From positions 14,710,010 through 14,774,009 of the forward strand of contig NC_031781.1 in the NCBI RefSeq assembly GCF_001522545.3: a DNA stretch of 64,000 nt, in the 5' to 3' direction. How positions within the stretch are numbered: position 1 is the stretch's first letter; each line of letters begins with the position of its first letter. Shown piece by piece: positions 49,060 to 62,083 of the stretch. The notes under the pieces are model-generated. The model searched no databases. It saw nothing but the letters and a program-made list of their open reading frames with translations, and was not told the origin of the DNA. Origin of the DNA: Parus major. Its lineage: Eukaryota > Chordata > Aves > Passeriformes > Paridae. Position numbers and translations under genes: made by a program.

Positions 49060-49250
49060 GTAAAGTTACACTTTAATCCCGGTGCGTTTCCTCATTCGAA
49101 GCGTCTTTGTGAATATTTATTTGATAAACAGGCTGTGAAACTTTTTCCACCAGACCTAATAGGGGAAGAATTCACCTTCCTCTTCGCAGCAGGCAAAGAG
49201 AACACCACTCAGTTTAATTTATACCTTAGCTTCAAACTCCTCGTGTGAAA
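49060..49250. promoter_or_regulatory. Candidate conserved non-coding element
   Basis: An AT-rich, non-repetitive block with TATTTATTTGATAAACAGG and CAGTTTAATTTATACC plus isolated CpG (ATTCGAAGCGTC). Texture only; alignment needed. Confidence 0.2.
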
Positions 49251-49539
49251 TGGATGCAAAGAGCAGCACAAACACATTCCTTTGTTGTTTGAGCCACATT
49301 CTCTCCCCACAACAGCTGCCCACTCAAAAGCTGACAGTGGAAAATCAAAGCAAGCAGACCCTCAGACAGGAATGCACAGGGGGCTTTGCTTGGGCTGATT
49401 TAAATACAATCAGCACAAAACCTCCTGGTTCAGACAAAGCTTGAGTTAAGGCTGCCGTGGGTGCTGTGGGTCTGCAGCGTAAATGTTCAGTGTGAAGCCA
49501 GGCTAAAGGCAGGGAGAAGTCACACGCCTGGCCTTCATG

Positions 49540-49780
49540 TAGTGTCAGCTTACAGATCTGGCCGGGCTCACCAGAGAAAAAGGAAAGCTGTAATACAGCA
49601 AACCTATTAAACCAGCACCTGTTATAGGCATCAAAAATAAAATCGAGCTTCTAAAGAGCGGCTCCGCACCTCGGGCAGGGTTCTATTAATATGCCAGCAC
49701 ATTTTCAAAATTAGCGTACGAGGGAGATCACAGGACTAGAAAGAGAGAGATTTTAAAAGTTCAGGGTTTGGTTAGTATTT
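49540..49780. promoter_or_regulatory. Candidate conserved non-coding element
   Basis: A non-repetitive block with AGCACCTGTTATAGG (E-box), CTATTAATATGCCAG and retained CpG (ATTAGCGTACGAGG). CpG kept in an AT-rich intron can mark constraint. Inference only. Confidence 0.2.
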
Positions 49781-50914
49781 CCATCCTGACAAAGTATTGA
49801 AGAAACAAAATGCTGGAGCCAGAAAGAGTTATGGGGTTTGCTACTGGAGGACAGGCAAGGTTTGGTGTCGGAGACTGGCTGTGCAAAGAGAGGGAGATCA
49901 AAGGCAGCGTAACCAGAGATGGATCACATTCACTGTGACTAACACATGCCTGGAACTACCTGCCCTCCTCCTCCTCAGCTCAGAGGAGATGGAGACCCAG
50001 TGCTGATCCTTCTAGAAACACTGAAGAAGATCAAAGACACGGGTTCCTAAGCTTTCACCTTACATGATCTGCTATTTGATTTTAGCCTGCCACTCACTAC
50101 ACAAACACAAAAAGCAATAAATAAAATCATGGTTTGAGAGTAGAGTTCAATGCCTGAGTAATTTTCCTAACAAGGCAACAAAGGTAACTGATAATCTGGA
50201 AGATGAATTTGTGTTTATAACTGCAGCAAAATAAAGGTTTCTGCTTTTCCTGGTCACCTTCTTACATTCAATAAACAAAGATTTCCTAAATTTTTATTAA
50301 TGTATGGAAAGCAGGGAGGGGAAGAATGTCATTGGGACCTGCACATCAGCTTTGACTCAAAGTTCAAACAATTTATCACTGTAGAACCTCTTAAGAGTGA
50401 AGAAGAAGATGAAGTAAACAAGCAGGTGACATGCTGGAAGTCCATGTCACACCATCCTCTAGTTCTTCACATCAGACCTTCCCAGAAAAACTGCCTGATG
50501 TGCCATAACCCTCACACTTCCAAAGTGCCCTGGAAAGCCCCACTAGCTGTCTGATACTTTTTGTTGTCATATCAGCCTTTCCACAATAATCTGTGAGGCA
50601 CAAGATTCTGTACTGTCACGAGAATGTGTAGTTTTATCCAACACCAGAACTGTATTTGCTGATGGGAACTGCCCCACTGTCCTTTCAGAGTATGGCTGCA
50701 TGGGTTGCTGTTTGGACAGGAAGCAAGGATGCATGGAAGCAGCCCCCACTTTTCTCAGATGCTCTGAATCACTCCTTCCCTGAGGAATCCTGGCAGATTC
50801 CCAGGCTGTCAGAGATACAGCTCTGTTTGTTCAGGTGCTGGCTGCACACACAAGAGCAGAGCAGAGCAGGCAGCCACTGCATTTTGGGGTCAGCCACACA
50901 AAACAAGCCAGCCT

Positions 50915-50990
50915 AAAAAACCAAAAAACACCACCCCCAAAAAGCCCAAAACCAAGAAAAACAAACCCCAAACCACTGAAAAAAAATCCA
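50915..50990. repeat. A/C-rich simple tract
   Basis: Runs of AAAAAACCAAAAAACACC and similar for about 75 bp. A similar tract is at 9500-9560. Confidence 0.85.
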
Positions 50991-53241
50991 TTTGTGTAAT
51001 TTTTTTATGAATAGCCAAACTTTCCCTTAAAGGTTTATATACTCTATTTATGATCATAAGTCAGGATCTTCCCTCTCCTTAGCAATACTTCAGGAAAAGT
51101 CTAAGATGCAACAAACAAAATCCATGACAATTTTATACTGCTTTTCACTTAAAATCATATATAGGAATAATGCAGGAACAAGCTGATGGAGCTATTCCAA
51201 CTATATCTAACTACAACAGAAAATCTGAAGACAGTTTCTTCATCTGCTGTACATCAACTTCAAACCAGATATATTCCAGGGGGCTTTTATTTATCAGGTC
51301 ATGTTCTCACTCTGTTTTGTGGTTTAGGATGAAGAAGCATGAAGCAAACTACCCCCAGATACACACAGCTGGGACAAGACAGGGGGGTTAAAAAACAACC
51401 TGGGTTTGGGGGTTTTTTTGGTGGAGGGGATGGAAAAAAATGCAACCTTTCACAGTGAAGTGACTGTGTCTCTGTTCCAGGTCATGGATGTTTAAAGGCA
51501 GAAATCAGTCTGGGAAGATGAGATTTGCTAATTCACCCCTTTGGGCCTGGGAGCAGCAGCCACCTGCAGAGGGCTGTGCTATGAACTCTATTCCCACAAG
51601 CAAACTCTTACTCACCCACTGCAGTCAACAGGACTATTCATGTGAGCCCAGTGTGACCCAGGGGCTATGTTTGCACTGTCTATTAAAGGCCACTCTGTGG
51701 CCACTCACGGGACCAAGCTCATCTGCCTCTCACGTTGATGGACTGCAACCACTGACCCTGGTGCACTCCCAGTGGCCTCAGAGCATCCTTGTGCCCAGGG
51801 TACCCAACCATGGGCAGATGTTATCCTGCTGCCACAGGCACACTCTCACAGCCCTTTCATAAAGGCAGCCACATGGATAAGAGGCAGGGATCAAGTATTT
51901 TCCTCAGAATCTTTCCTATCAGCTGGACATAAGCAAAGGCCTGGATCTGATAAACAATCATTAATGGGTTTTGCTGGGTCATGAAGGAAAGCCTTTCTTC
52001 TATTGTAACCAAAACCACCACATAGCCAGTGAGATACATACTCTCTTTGAATATTTCTGCACTAGCACTGTTTATGTGATAAACTTTCTGATTTCTTACA
52101 TGACCTTATACTGTGTGCTAGAGCTACTGAGGTAAGTCATGTCATTTTCCAAAGCACTCTCCCTCACTCTGATCTGCATTTCCTTTCACTGGACTTTGAC
52201 TTGCCACAGTACGATTTTGGTTATTTTTTGCAACATACAACTTCCTATGCCTTCAGCATTTCATTTCATTAAGAGAACAAAATGTGTGAGACAGGCAGGA
52301 TTAGAAGTTAGTCATCTTTAAAACAGAGGCTGTCTTATCTCTTCAGCAGATTACACAACCTGCTGTGGCATCAAAGCAAATTAAGATTCCTAAAGACAAG
52401 ACAGTCTCTGTTATGGGCATAGTCCCCCCATCAGCAACTGGGTGGTTCTAAGAAGACCAGCTCTCTTCAGGTTACACTGGATGTTTCATCAAGATTGTGC
52501 TTTGCAGCAGCTTTTAAAATGATGTGTTCACAAAGGGCACAGATCCATCAAACAGGCTGTGCAAAGCATCTCTCATTGTCTGGCACAGCTTCTCTGTAAC
52601 GAGCCTCCCTGAACTTTTATTAACTCAGTGCCAGAGCACAACCTCATGGCCCTGTGTGCAGCTTGACCCCAAACCATCTCAGTGATTATCTGCAGAGCCC
52701 TGGGTGCTTCCCTCCATGAAGGATGCACCTGCAAGGGTTGGGGCCAGGTATCTTCAGCAGGGGCTGCCCAACCTGTGATGCACTTTGGCCAAAGGCACAT
52801 GGGAGGGACAGGATTGCTAAGCCACTGAACACCATCACTGGTGGTTTGGAAAGGGGCAGTTTGTGAGCACTCACAGCTGCCCAAGCCTTCCACCCCCTCC
52901 TCCAGCTCTCTGCCCAAACCACCGCTCCTGTCACTTCTGACATTCCCTGACCCATCTGGAGCAAGCACTGAGAAAGGCTGCAAAGGAGAGGAGAGGCTCT
53001 TCTGAGTGCTGAACTCTGCTAAGGAGGAGAATTATCCTATAGGAATAGAAGGAAGAGAGTCATATAAGGGCAGTTTTCATACAAGAATGCAGGAAACCAC
53101 AGGGCTCTCTGCACCAGCTGTCTGAATGGGGCTGTGGTGCTCAGCAGAGCCTCTTTGAAAGAAGGGTTGCATCAGTATTTGAAAGGGGTCATTCAGTTGC
53201 TGGCAGATGACAGTCAGGTCAGTGTTTCCATGCTCTACATC

Positions 53242-53499
53242 TCATATCTTTGGTCTGCTACTCTCTTGCTCCACCACTGGCTTTTCCTCTTGTGCTTCTC
53301 CCTCAAGGGCTTTCTTCTGCTGCTGATACATGTCAGCCAAACTCAATCTTCTATCACAAATTAAATGTGTAAGCAACTCCTTGAAGCCAAGAAAGAGGTC
53401 AGCTTCACCCCAGCAGTTTGCTGCTCTGAGGAGTTCCTGCTCTCCACAGCCCCACACTTGCACATTGCCCGTGTCAGGGCTGCTGCCAACACCCCCCAC
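53242..53499 (-). other. Unidentified coding-like ORF in LRIG1 intron
   Basis: An 85-codon open frame with a charged, non-low-complexity C-terminal half (FLGFKELLTHLICDRRLSLA, then MYQQQKKALEGEAQEEKP). It resembles the end of a real protein more than its neighbours do. No upstream exon, promoter or splice site is evident, and I do not recognise the family. It could be an exon of an unknown gene, a processed pseudogene fragment, or chance. Very uncertain. Confidence 0.15.
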
Positions 53500-56400
53500 C
53501 TTATCACTGGCCCCAAAGATGAGTCAGGTTTGTGATAAGGAAGAACAGACATCTAAAAATCAGATCCAGCCCAAATGTCAACTCAGCTAGCATAGAGCAG
53601 GGGCTGGAGCAGAGGCAGCAGCTTCCTTTCATTTCATTGCATGCAAGTTTTGTGCTTCTAATCAACAAGGATGGCATTTCCATTTGAAAGCCAAGAAGGT
53701 CCAAAAGCACAGGGCATAGAGATATTTTTTCTTTGAATCCTGATACTGATTTTAGTTTCTCTTCGTGCAATAAGTGATCAAAGTAAATAAGATCCACCAC
53801 AGTCTAGAGAGTGCATGTGTTTTGTGGGTGGTTTTGTTTTGCTTTTGTCTCTCCACGGGAGCGAGGAGGGGAAAATAACACAAGCAGAGAAGCAATTCAA
53901 GTGCAAACCAAACGCAATGGCTCTGCCCATGATGCTGCAGTTTTAATCCAAATTGTAACTGCAAGCAGAATTCTTCTTGATAAGTATGCACTGTGTCCCT
54001 AAGCCACAATGTGACAGGGGCTTTTCCCACCTTTGACAGGAACACAATGAAAACAGGTGGATTTAACTACACTGATGATAAGGGAGGTATAGAAAGGACA
54101 ACACACTTGAATACATCTTCCAGACCATCAAACTCTCCATCTCATGGAAACTGCAGTGGAAGCTGCTAAAAGACCTGCCTCTTGAAAAAGGCAGCATTTG
54201 AAGAAACACATTTTTGACTGGCCAGTCAAACTCCTGTTAACACTTGAGAGATGTAGATAGGCTGGCGGTCTGTCTGCTCCAACATGACACACACTTGTGC
54301 TCTGTTGAAAGGCCTTATCTGTCTTGTCAGCAAGGTCACAGGAACAGGGATTGCCTCTGGGCAGACCTCACTGAGCTCTGTTCAGCTCACACTGCTCAGC
54401 CTGCAAGAAGGAATAGCTCCTGTGTGGAAAAGTGAGCTGCTCTTCACAAGACCAGGCACCCTGTTGCAAATAAAGCTCACCAAGGAGGAAGGGTGGCTTT
54501 GGGAAACCCCAGAACAGGGTGTCAAAACATGCAGGGAAGAGGAAATTTGTGTTTTAGAGTAGAACTGCCTCTGTACTAAGCCAGGCTGGTGTAAAACAGG
54601 CTGTTTAATCTTCCCTGGTAAAGATCCTGTAAAGTCAAGTGTAACCATTCACCACCACTTAGTAATTCTCCAAGCTCCTTTACTAAAACCATTTACTTCT
54701 TCAGTTCCTCCTATTTTGAAAAGCTGACTGCTCTTTCGAGAAAACAACCTTGAGGGCAAAAAGTATATTGGTAATATGACCAAAAGGTGCTTCTTTTCCA
54801 GGTCACCTGAGGGATTACAGAAAGTCCAATCCATTGGCCTGATTGCTCATACTAATCACCACCTTATCCAGCAACTGCTTGCACAAGAGTGTGTGATCTA
54901 CGGTAGATGGACTAGACAGGAAATTATATTTAAGTCTAAAATCCATGAGACATTTACAGATTCTTTCTTTTGTCATCAACTCTTAATTCTACACCTCCCT
55001 CCAACTCATTTTTATCTGCTCAGATCTGACCACTAACACAGTTTTCACTTGGACAGCCCTGCACTCCTGTTTCATTTTCTAGCTACCTTTGCTATTTTCC
55101 CTGATGTGCAATTGAACATTAAATGGTTTGACAGGCAGAACATGCACTCACCCAACCACTTATTCCCAATCAATATTCATGTGGAATTCCTGTTAACAAG
55201 CAGGAGTTATGCACACAAACGTAAGGGAGGGTGGCCTCTCAAGTGATCACTTCATCTGAAGGTGTGACAGATCACTTTCTCATTTATCTTAACCAGCAAT
55301 CACATTCTCTACGCTGCACACCCCCAGCAGGGCTGCTTTTGCAAGATAATCACTTTTGACACGATCTCCATTGTTCACTTCCGCAATTAATTGGGGAATT
55401 TGACATGGGTTAAAAATAAGAGAAAATCCAGCACATAGCTGGCTTTTATTCAGTTAGAAATGAGCTTTCTGTGGACTTTTTTTGCTGATCTCTTCCAACC
55501 TGCATATAGAAGGATCACATTCAAGTGAATATTTTCTTCACCCTACACTATTCCTAACGGTGCCAGTGTTTTATGTCACCCAACTTAAACCCCACAATTT
55601 TAACCCAACCCCTGTTCTTACTCCTCTCTGGGTTCTATTTCATGCTCTGAGCAAGCACCAGGATACAACAGGATAACTGAGGACTACCTGGTCAATCTCA
55701 GCAGGGAAGTGGGAACACATACTGAGAGCTTCCTGATATTGTGCAATTTTGTTAAAAAACTGAATTGGCCAAGCTTTCAGAGAGGAAAATGGACAGAGAA
55801 TTTTACCCCAAAATAATTCAACTTCCTTTTACTGTAGCCTCAACTTCACATTTACTCACCTCTGAGCAAACTTAATTGCCATTGCCAGCAGTTTTTAGGC
55901 AGGAAACTCCAATATGTTAAAAAAACTTCCAACTCAGCAAGTTATTTATATTTGAAACCTGCTTGGTCTGTGAAGACTAACAAAGGAATTGCTTTTGTAG
56001 ATGTGTGCTTTATTTGCCATTAAATGAGACAGTCAATCTACCACAGATATTAATAGTAGCAAGTTTGGGCTATTCTAAGGCTCAAATATGAAGCTATTTT
56101 TCGTACTGACCTTAACAAAATATCATGGTTGCAAATGACCCTAACAACGGATCTAGGCTTGATCTTCATTGACAGAACTTAGAAACCACTTTGTGAATTG
56201 TACATAAAATATGCACCTGCCCTTGGAGATGCTTTACACCCAGGAGTTCCATGTGCCCCGAGTAGATCCGCTTCAGCTCCGAGGAAGCAGATCCCCCCAA
56301 AGGGGAATTTACTTTGGGGTGTAATGAATCCATGGTTCATGCACAAAAGATCCTCTTCAGTATTCCAGCTCCTAACCTTGTGTTCTGTCCCACAAGACCA

Positions 56401-57229
56401 CTGGTGTCCTCTCTTTTCTCCAGACACACACATACCAGAGCAGATCTGACCTAGCTCAGAGCAATTCTCTACTCACAGAAGCAGCTGCCATGGCTGCACA
56501 AAATGCTTATCCTTGTTATTAAATACATAATAGAGCAGCCTCCAGGGGTAACTGGTATTTCATGAGCTGCCACCAACTTTCACTATCTTTATCCTCTGGC
56601 CAATTTTTACACTCTGCTGTATGTGCCCTGATTACTTTCTGATGCTCTTTTGTTGAGTCTGATAACTGTGTGCTTTACTGCTGTTGCTTTTCTAAAAGAA
56701 ATGATTACTCATTTCCCTGGAATAGCCTCAGATCCTTTGCCATTTCCATGTGCTCATGTTATATCTAAAAGCTCAAAGAGGACATGCAAATGATTAGAAC
56801 AGTTCCAACAGCCCAAAAGAGAAGTCAAAACAGCATCTCTTCTGGTGCTTGGGAGCACATGATTAATGAGAGTTTCCTTTACTGGGAAAGGCTCCTGCAG
56901 TCTTTGGCCTCAAAAACTTGCAGACTTTACACACCAGAGCCTTAACATGAACTCTGAGCAAAACAAACTTAAGAGGTGCGTTTCAGAATAGCTTATGCCT
57001 GTACATTGCTGCACGCTGAACAGCCTGTCAGCATTCTTTCAATTTTCTCTTTCCATATTAATATATTTCACATTCCAACCCAGACACTCAGTAGTATAGC
57101 CTGTAATGTGGACCAAACTCTCAGAAAGCAACTCTCTCCATCTCCAAGGGGAATTGTCTAAGCAAACCCTGGAGAATTGGCCCCTGCAGACATTACACCT
57201 CATAGGTGATGCAGGCAGGGGCTGGGGGT

Positions 57230-57540
57230 GAATCTGCTCCCACTTATGTATTTACACATGCCTACACCACTTTGCCTTAGTTCCCAGAGAAAGTTTTCTT
57301 TGGGCCAATAATTAGGAAGAGTGGAAGGCAGCGTGGTTTTCTGAGCTGCCCAAGGCACGTCCTGCACACAAGCAGAGCCTGATGACTTCAACCAGACCCC
57401 GCGCACGGCTGCGTCTGAGTCATCTGGATTTTGTGCTTGTGAGCACAAAACCTCTTGCTGTGACCCAGATGGAATTAACAGAGTAGTCTCCTTATTTCTA
57501 ATTGTTAGATCATCCCTTTTTAACTCCAGCAAAGATGACT
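57230..57540. promoter_or_regulatory. Candidate conserved non-coding element
   Basis: Non-repetitive block with GGGCCAATAATTAGG, CTGAGTCATCTGG (AP-1-like) and a CpG cluster (CCCCGCGCACGGCTGCGTC) unusual for this intron. Possible enhancer; inference only. Confidence 0.25.
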
Positions 57541-58199
57541 TGCAGATTAAACCCCTTGGGGGTCAAGGCAGTTGTTCTGTTTGTACAGCAATTAGCACAG
57601 CAGGATCCCAGGCCACAAATGGCCTCCAAGGCTACGTCTGTACTGCCGAGTTAGCTCAAACCTCATTCTTCCTGTAAGCCAAACTTCCCAGCTCTCAACA
57701 CCGCCTACACAGAGGTTTTTACTCTGGCCTAGCCAGGAGCACAAAGTGAGCTCGCACCTCGTGTAGGGACCAGCTCAGGCTTGAGCTGCGCTCTACGAAC
57801 AGCACAGATGGCAGCAGCTTTGAGCTCTTTCCTCTAACAGGGGTCACCCTGAGAGGCTGCCATGGACCTCCAAGACCAGTCAACTTTAATCTAGTGCAAA
57901 GGTCTGATGATGAGACTCAAAGAAAATCAAAGACAAAAAACAAGGGTCACAATGTGGCTAATTTAACCAGAATTATAATAAAATCCCTGGCACTTAAGAG
58001 GAAAAGCTCTACAAGAAACCATGCAAGTCAAATGGAAGAGACTGGCTGAAGTTTTTGACCTGTCTTACCTGACATCCAACTGGAATAGCATACAGTACCC
58101 TCCTTTCCACGAGGATCATGCTGCCCCAACCAGCATCTGAGCTCATCAGCTCTTTTTCAAGCAGTCCTAGCATGCTCCCTGCCACTCCCAGTTTCCAAT

Positions 58200-58480
58200 T
58201 ATCCATGTATTTAGTTTTCAAATTTTACATTATATATTTTGCCTAGGGCACAGTAGATCACCTACCCTTCTCTTATTAGCTCTCTGTTTAATTACAGTTT
58301 AATGTGAATTGATCTTTACATTAATGAGTCTGTAAAGAAGATTGATTTTCTGTGAGAGACTTTTCTGCTCAGTTTGGCGGCAGAGTAGTTCTATTGATTT
58401 CGCTTTCCCCAGCAAATACACGGCAGTGTCACTGCATCTTCTTGTGAATCAGCTAATCCTATTTCACACTCCTTTACTCT
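58200..58480. promoter_or_regulatory. Candidate conserved non-coding element
   Basis: Homeodomain-rich AT block: GTTTAATTACAGTTTAATG, TTACATTAATGAGTC, GAAGATTGATTTTC, followed by TTTGGCGGCAGAG and ACACGGCAGTGTCACTG. It has the look of a deeply conserved vertebrate element and lies about 3.7 kb 3' of the exon at 62084 in gene direction. Inference only. Confidence 0.3.
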
Positions 58481-59795
58481 AAAAATCCCTGTTCTGAGTT
58501 CCTTGTTATTGGTGCTTATTCAGAGCAAGATGATGGGGCCAAAGCATCTCAGACAGCTCTGCCTGTTGCTAACACACAGCTGGCTGCTGTGGGTCACTGT
58601 CTCCTTTGTTCCTAAATGGCTGGAGGCTTAAAAGACTTACAGTGAAAGAAATGAAAGTTATTTTTAAGTGCTTAATCTGTTAACTTCCTTAATTCCCAGC
58701 CAGCTAAGGATGTGGCAGAGTGTGGTCTGTTTACCATGCTTGCTCCAGGTCTGGTTAGCACTCTCCACTGAGCCCTACAGCTGCCCAACAGCCTGTGTCA
58801 GAGGATGCTGACTGAATCAGGCTTGGAGCCAGGGCAGAGGACAAGGATCCATCTCCAGCATCCTGTCCAAATGCCCCAAAACCCCTCCAGGATGCAGTTA
58901 CTCACATGCAGAGAAGACAGGCCCCAGAGTAAGGGCTGAGCTGGTGCCTGCTCAGGGGTTTGTGGAAACTGGTAACAACTGACCAGTGCAGGGCTGATTG
59001 CAGCTCCTTTAACCTGGCAAGCCTAAGAGCTCTTCCACACAAGTTAGTGAGGAAGTTGGATATAAACAGACTAAGTTCTGCAAATAAATGGTTTCTTCCA
59101 TCATCCCTTTCCCTACCAGATCAGGTAACAGGGTCTTAGAGAGCCTTCAGAGTTAACACACTGTAGCTGCACTGGGATGGGAAATCCTCGGCCAAGGGCA
59201 TGTCAGTGAAAACATCCTGCCATCAACTCCCAAATGTCCAAGTCTAGGAACTGTAACTAAATTACAAATGCTGTGGGAATTTCAGGCAAGGTTCTCCTCT
59301 CAGCTATTCCGATGTAATTTCGGAATGAATCCAGATTCAGTCTCTCCCCCTCCCAGCTGAATTTCCTGGCTTTTGTTTGCACTAACAGATGTTTGCATTT
59401 AATGTCTGTCTTTATTTGGTAACCCCTACATAGATTATTTTTCCCTTCTGTTCTATTAAAAGCCTTATCAAGTCCCTTATGTTTGCTCTTGCTGAAATGA
59501 ACGACTTTGGCAATATTTTCAGTGTGCAAGGCAAACAAACTGATTCTTCGAGGAATAACTAAACTGGACCAAACTTCATGGCAGTATATTAGGACAAAGC
59601 ATTTTTGATACATATGTCTGCAGCCTGGGACATCCAAGGGCTTGCAGAAAGCTTTGAGAATTTTCTCTTCAACAGATTCTCACATGCTTACATATATACT
59701 TAACTGGCCTGTGGTTCTCACACCATGTGGAGTCAGGCAAGTTTTGGGTGATGGAGACAGATATGGAAAACCCAAAAGCAGGGAATGCAAAGCAA

Positions 59796-59892
59796 AGCTC
59801 ATTTAAAAAACGAACAATCAAACAAACACAAAATGACACACAAAAAAATAAACAACAAAAAATAAAACAAACAAAAAACCCCCAACAAACTT
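59796..59892. repeat. A-rich low-complexity tract
   Basis: AAACAAACAAAAAACCCCC-type sequence for about 95 bp. It may be a retroposed tail or simple slippage; no body of an element is recognised upstream. Confidence 0.85.
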
Positions 59893-60293
59893 TATGGGAA
59901 ATTTGAGTTCAGCAGTATTCTTTCTCCCAGCTCCAAAAGTCCTATTTAGGAGTTCTCCTGTTTAGGAAGAGTAGGAGATGAAGTAACTCATTCAGAAGGA
60001 CTGTTCTGAGTGACAAATACACAGCCCTTGCTTTTATAATACATTAACAGTCCTTTGGAAATACTTAACCACATGCAATATACAAAACCTACTTCAGAGG
60101 TTTGTGAGGTAAACACACTTCACACATTTCTAAACACTGAAAAAAAAAAAAGGAAATGTATTTATTTTTCTTTAGCATTAAGAATACACTGTAACACTAT
60201 ACACTTAAACATAAACCAGTTTCTCAGTACACAAGTCTTCATTATGAGTCTTCACCCTGGGTTTGGTTTGGCAGCTTCCCCAATTATTACTTC

Positions 60294-60498
60294 ACAGATT
60301 GGAAGGCCAGAAGAAACCAATATGACCAGATAATCTGATTCCTTACATCACACAAGGCTAAGTAACTTTATCACCAATTTGCCTATCAAGCCCATTAACC
60401 TAGTGTTGAACTAAAGGACCATCTTTTAGGAAGCAAACCAATTGATTAAAGACTCCCAAAGAGGGAGAAAACTTCACTTCCTCAGCAAATCGTTCCAA
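60294..60498 (-). mobile_element. Ancient CR1/L3-type LINE relic
   Basis: Read on the + strand it follows the reverse complement of the L3-like CR1 3' region found in turtles, crocodiles and mammals: GATTGGAAGGCCAGAAGAAA, CCAGATAATCTGATTCCTTA, AGTGTTGAACTAAAGGACCA, CATCTTTTAGGAAGC and GATTAAAGACTCCCAAAGAG. Highly diverged, so old; sense-oriented to LRIG1. Confidence 0.7.
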
Positions 60499-62083
60499 TG
60501 TGAGTCAGCAATATCGATTGAAGCAGGTACTTTAAAACATCTTTCAGGTTATTTTTATCACTGATAAAAATTAAAAGGAAATGCAAGGGAAGAAAAGAAG
60601 TGGCATTCTCTAATACAAGCTAAACAAAGAGACCCTTCTTGCAGAAGTATGACAGCAGCATTACAAATCCTGCTATCAGAGTTATTTATGTGTAGCAGCT
60701 GAGGAGAGCAATTCAGATTTCTGGAAAGTGATCCTAAGCAGGTTTGTTCAGAATACCATCCTTTTATCATTTGGCTTCGTAGCTTCTCCTTCCTTCTGCA
60801 CCACTCTGAAATTTCAGAGGAGCTGTAAATCTACTGCCTTCCACCAGTCATTATTCCTCCTTTCCAAACTGCTTATTTCATTTCAGGAATAAAAAGCCCA
60901 AAGCTCCAGCAATTTGGTTCTTTGCCAGCAGCTAAATTAATAGCAAAAATAACAACAGGGGCTTGTGGAACTCAGAGCATTTATAGACTTCATGAGAAAG
61001 AGAAGCCGATCTGGGGGGCCTAAAACTATACCCTGGATGGCAAATTCTATACAAGCTTTCCAGCCATGAATCAGATTTCTGGAGGTCTTTTTCGAACCCT
61101 GGTGCACAGCACCAATGTGGCACAGCAGTAAGTCAACAGATCAAGGCTGCCTCAGAGTAAAGTGAGAGCCTTTGGAGCAAGAGAGCACAATCAGCTGGTG
61201 GTGTGGTCACAGGCATTTTCCACCACAAGAAGTACCAGATCCATGGAAAATACAGATACCTGCCTACAGGTGTCCTGCAGGGCCATGCAGGCTGGAAGCC
61301 ACCACCTGAACTGCTCCAGCACTTTGCTGGAGTCCCTGTTAGCTACAAACACTTCCCAGGAACCTGGGAGGTATCATGCATACCTCAGCAAAATTCCTTC
61401 TCAGTGCACATTACAAGCAGACACATGCAAAAATAATTTTAGAAATCCACACTCTTTAGGTACTAAATAGTTTAATATTTTATTCCCTTCAGCAGCAGCA
61501 GCAGCCCAAGATCCTTGGTGGCCAGTACATAAGGGCTCTCAGGTGTCTAATGCTTCTGTGGTCATCTAAACTACCAAAGTTAGGTAACTTCAAACCTTCT
61601 GCAGATCCTGCTTTACAATCACTGCTCCCTCAAAAGAAAGTGTTACAAAGAAGTTGAAAGAGACCATAAAAACAGGTCTAGAATGAGTTCCCAGAAAGAT
61701 TAAGATATGAATAGTCTCTGGCTTTAGGAGGGAAGAAGAAATGACCAGAACAGGGCCAGGGAAAAAAGGAACAATAAAGGAAAGGTAAAATTTAATAGCA
61801 CAAGTATGAGCTAATGGTTGAAACCCAAAGGCAGATGAGAAAAAAGTAGTTTTATTCAACCTGTGGAATTTACTGACGTAAGTTACCACTGACCATAAGA
61901 CACATAACACACAACCTCACACAAATCACACCACTCCAGATGATGTTTCTTAATTAAGGTACCAACAAGCCAAAACCCAAAATGTAGAGTCAGCAGGAAG
62001 GAGTGTGACACTCATGAAACTCTGAGAGGCAGCTAAAGCCACCCCACAGAGAGCCCAGAGCCGAAGGAGGGACAGAGACTTAC

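Larger units (their letters stand above)
44900..62083 (-). other. LRIG1: LRIG1 large intron, 17.2 kb
   Basis: The two flanking exons encode consecutive LRRs, so no exon is missing inside. It is mostly unique sequence. It contains a MIR-type SINE relic (48235-48375), an A/C-rich tract (50915-50990), an A-rich tract (59796-59892), an ancient CR1/L3 relic (60294-60498), poly-T runs near 46955 and 47325, a coding-like minus-strand ORF (53242-53499) and several blocks that resemble conserved non-coding elements (49060-49250, 49540-49780, 53780-54000, 57230-57540, 58200-58480). No recent CR1 was found in it. Confidence 0.85.

Noticed and set aside
55490..55530. Possible CR1 end (CTCTTCCAACCTGC...AGGATCACATTC)
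   Set aside because: Too short and too diverged to separate from chance.
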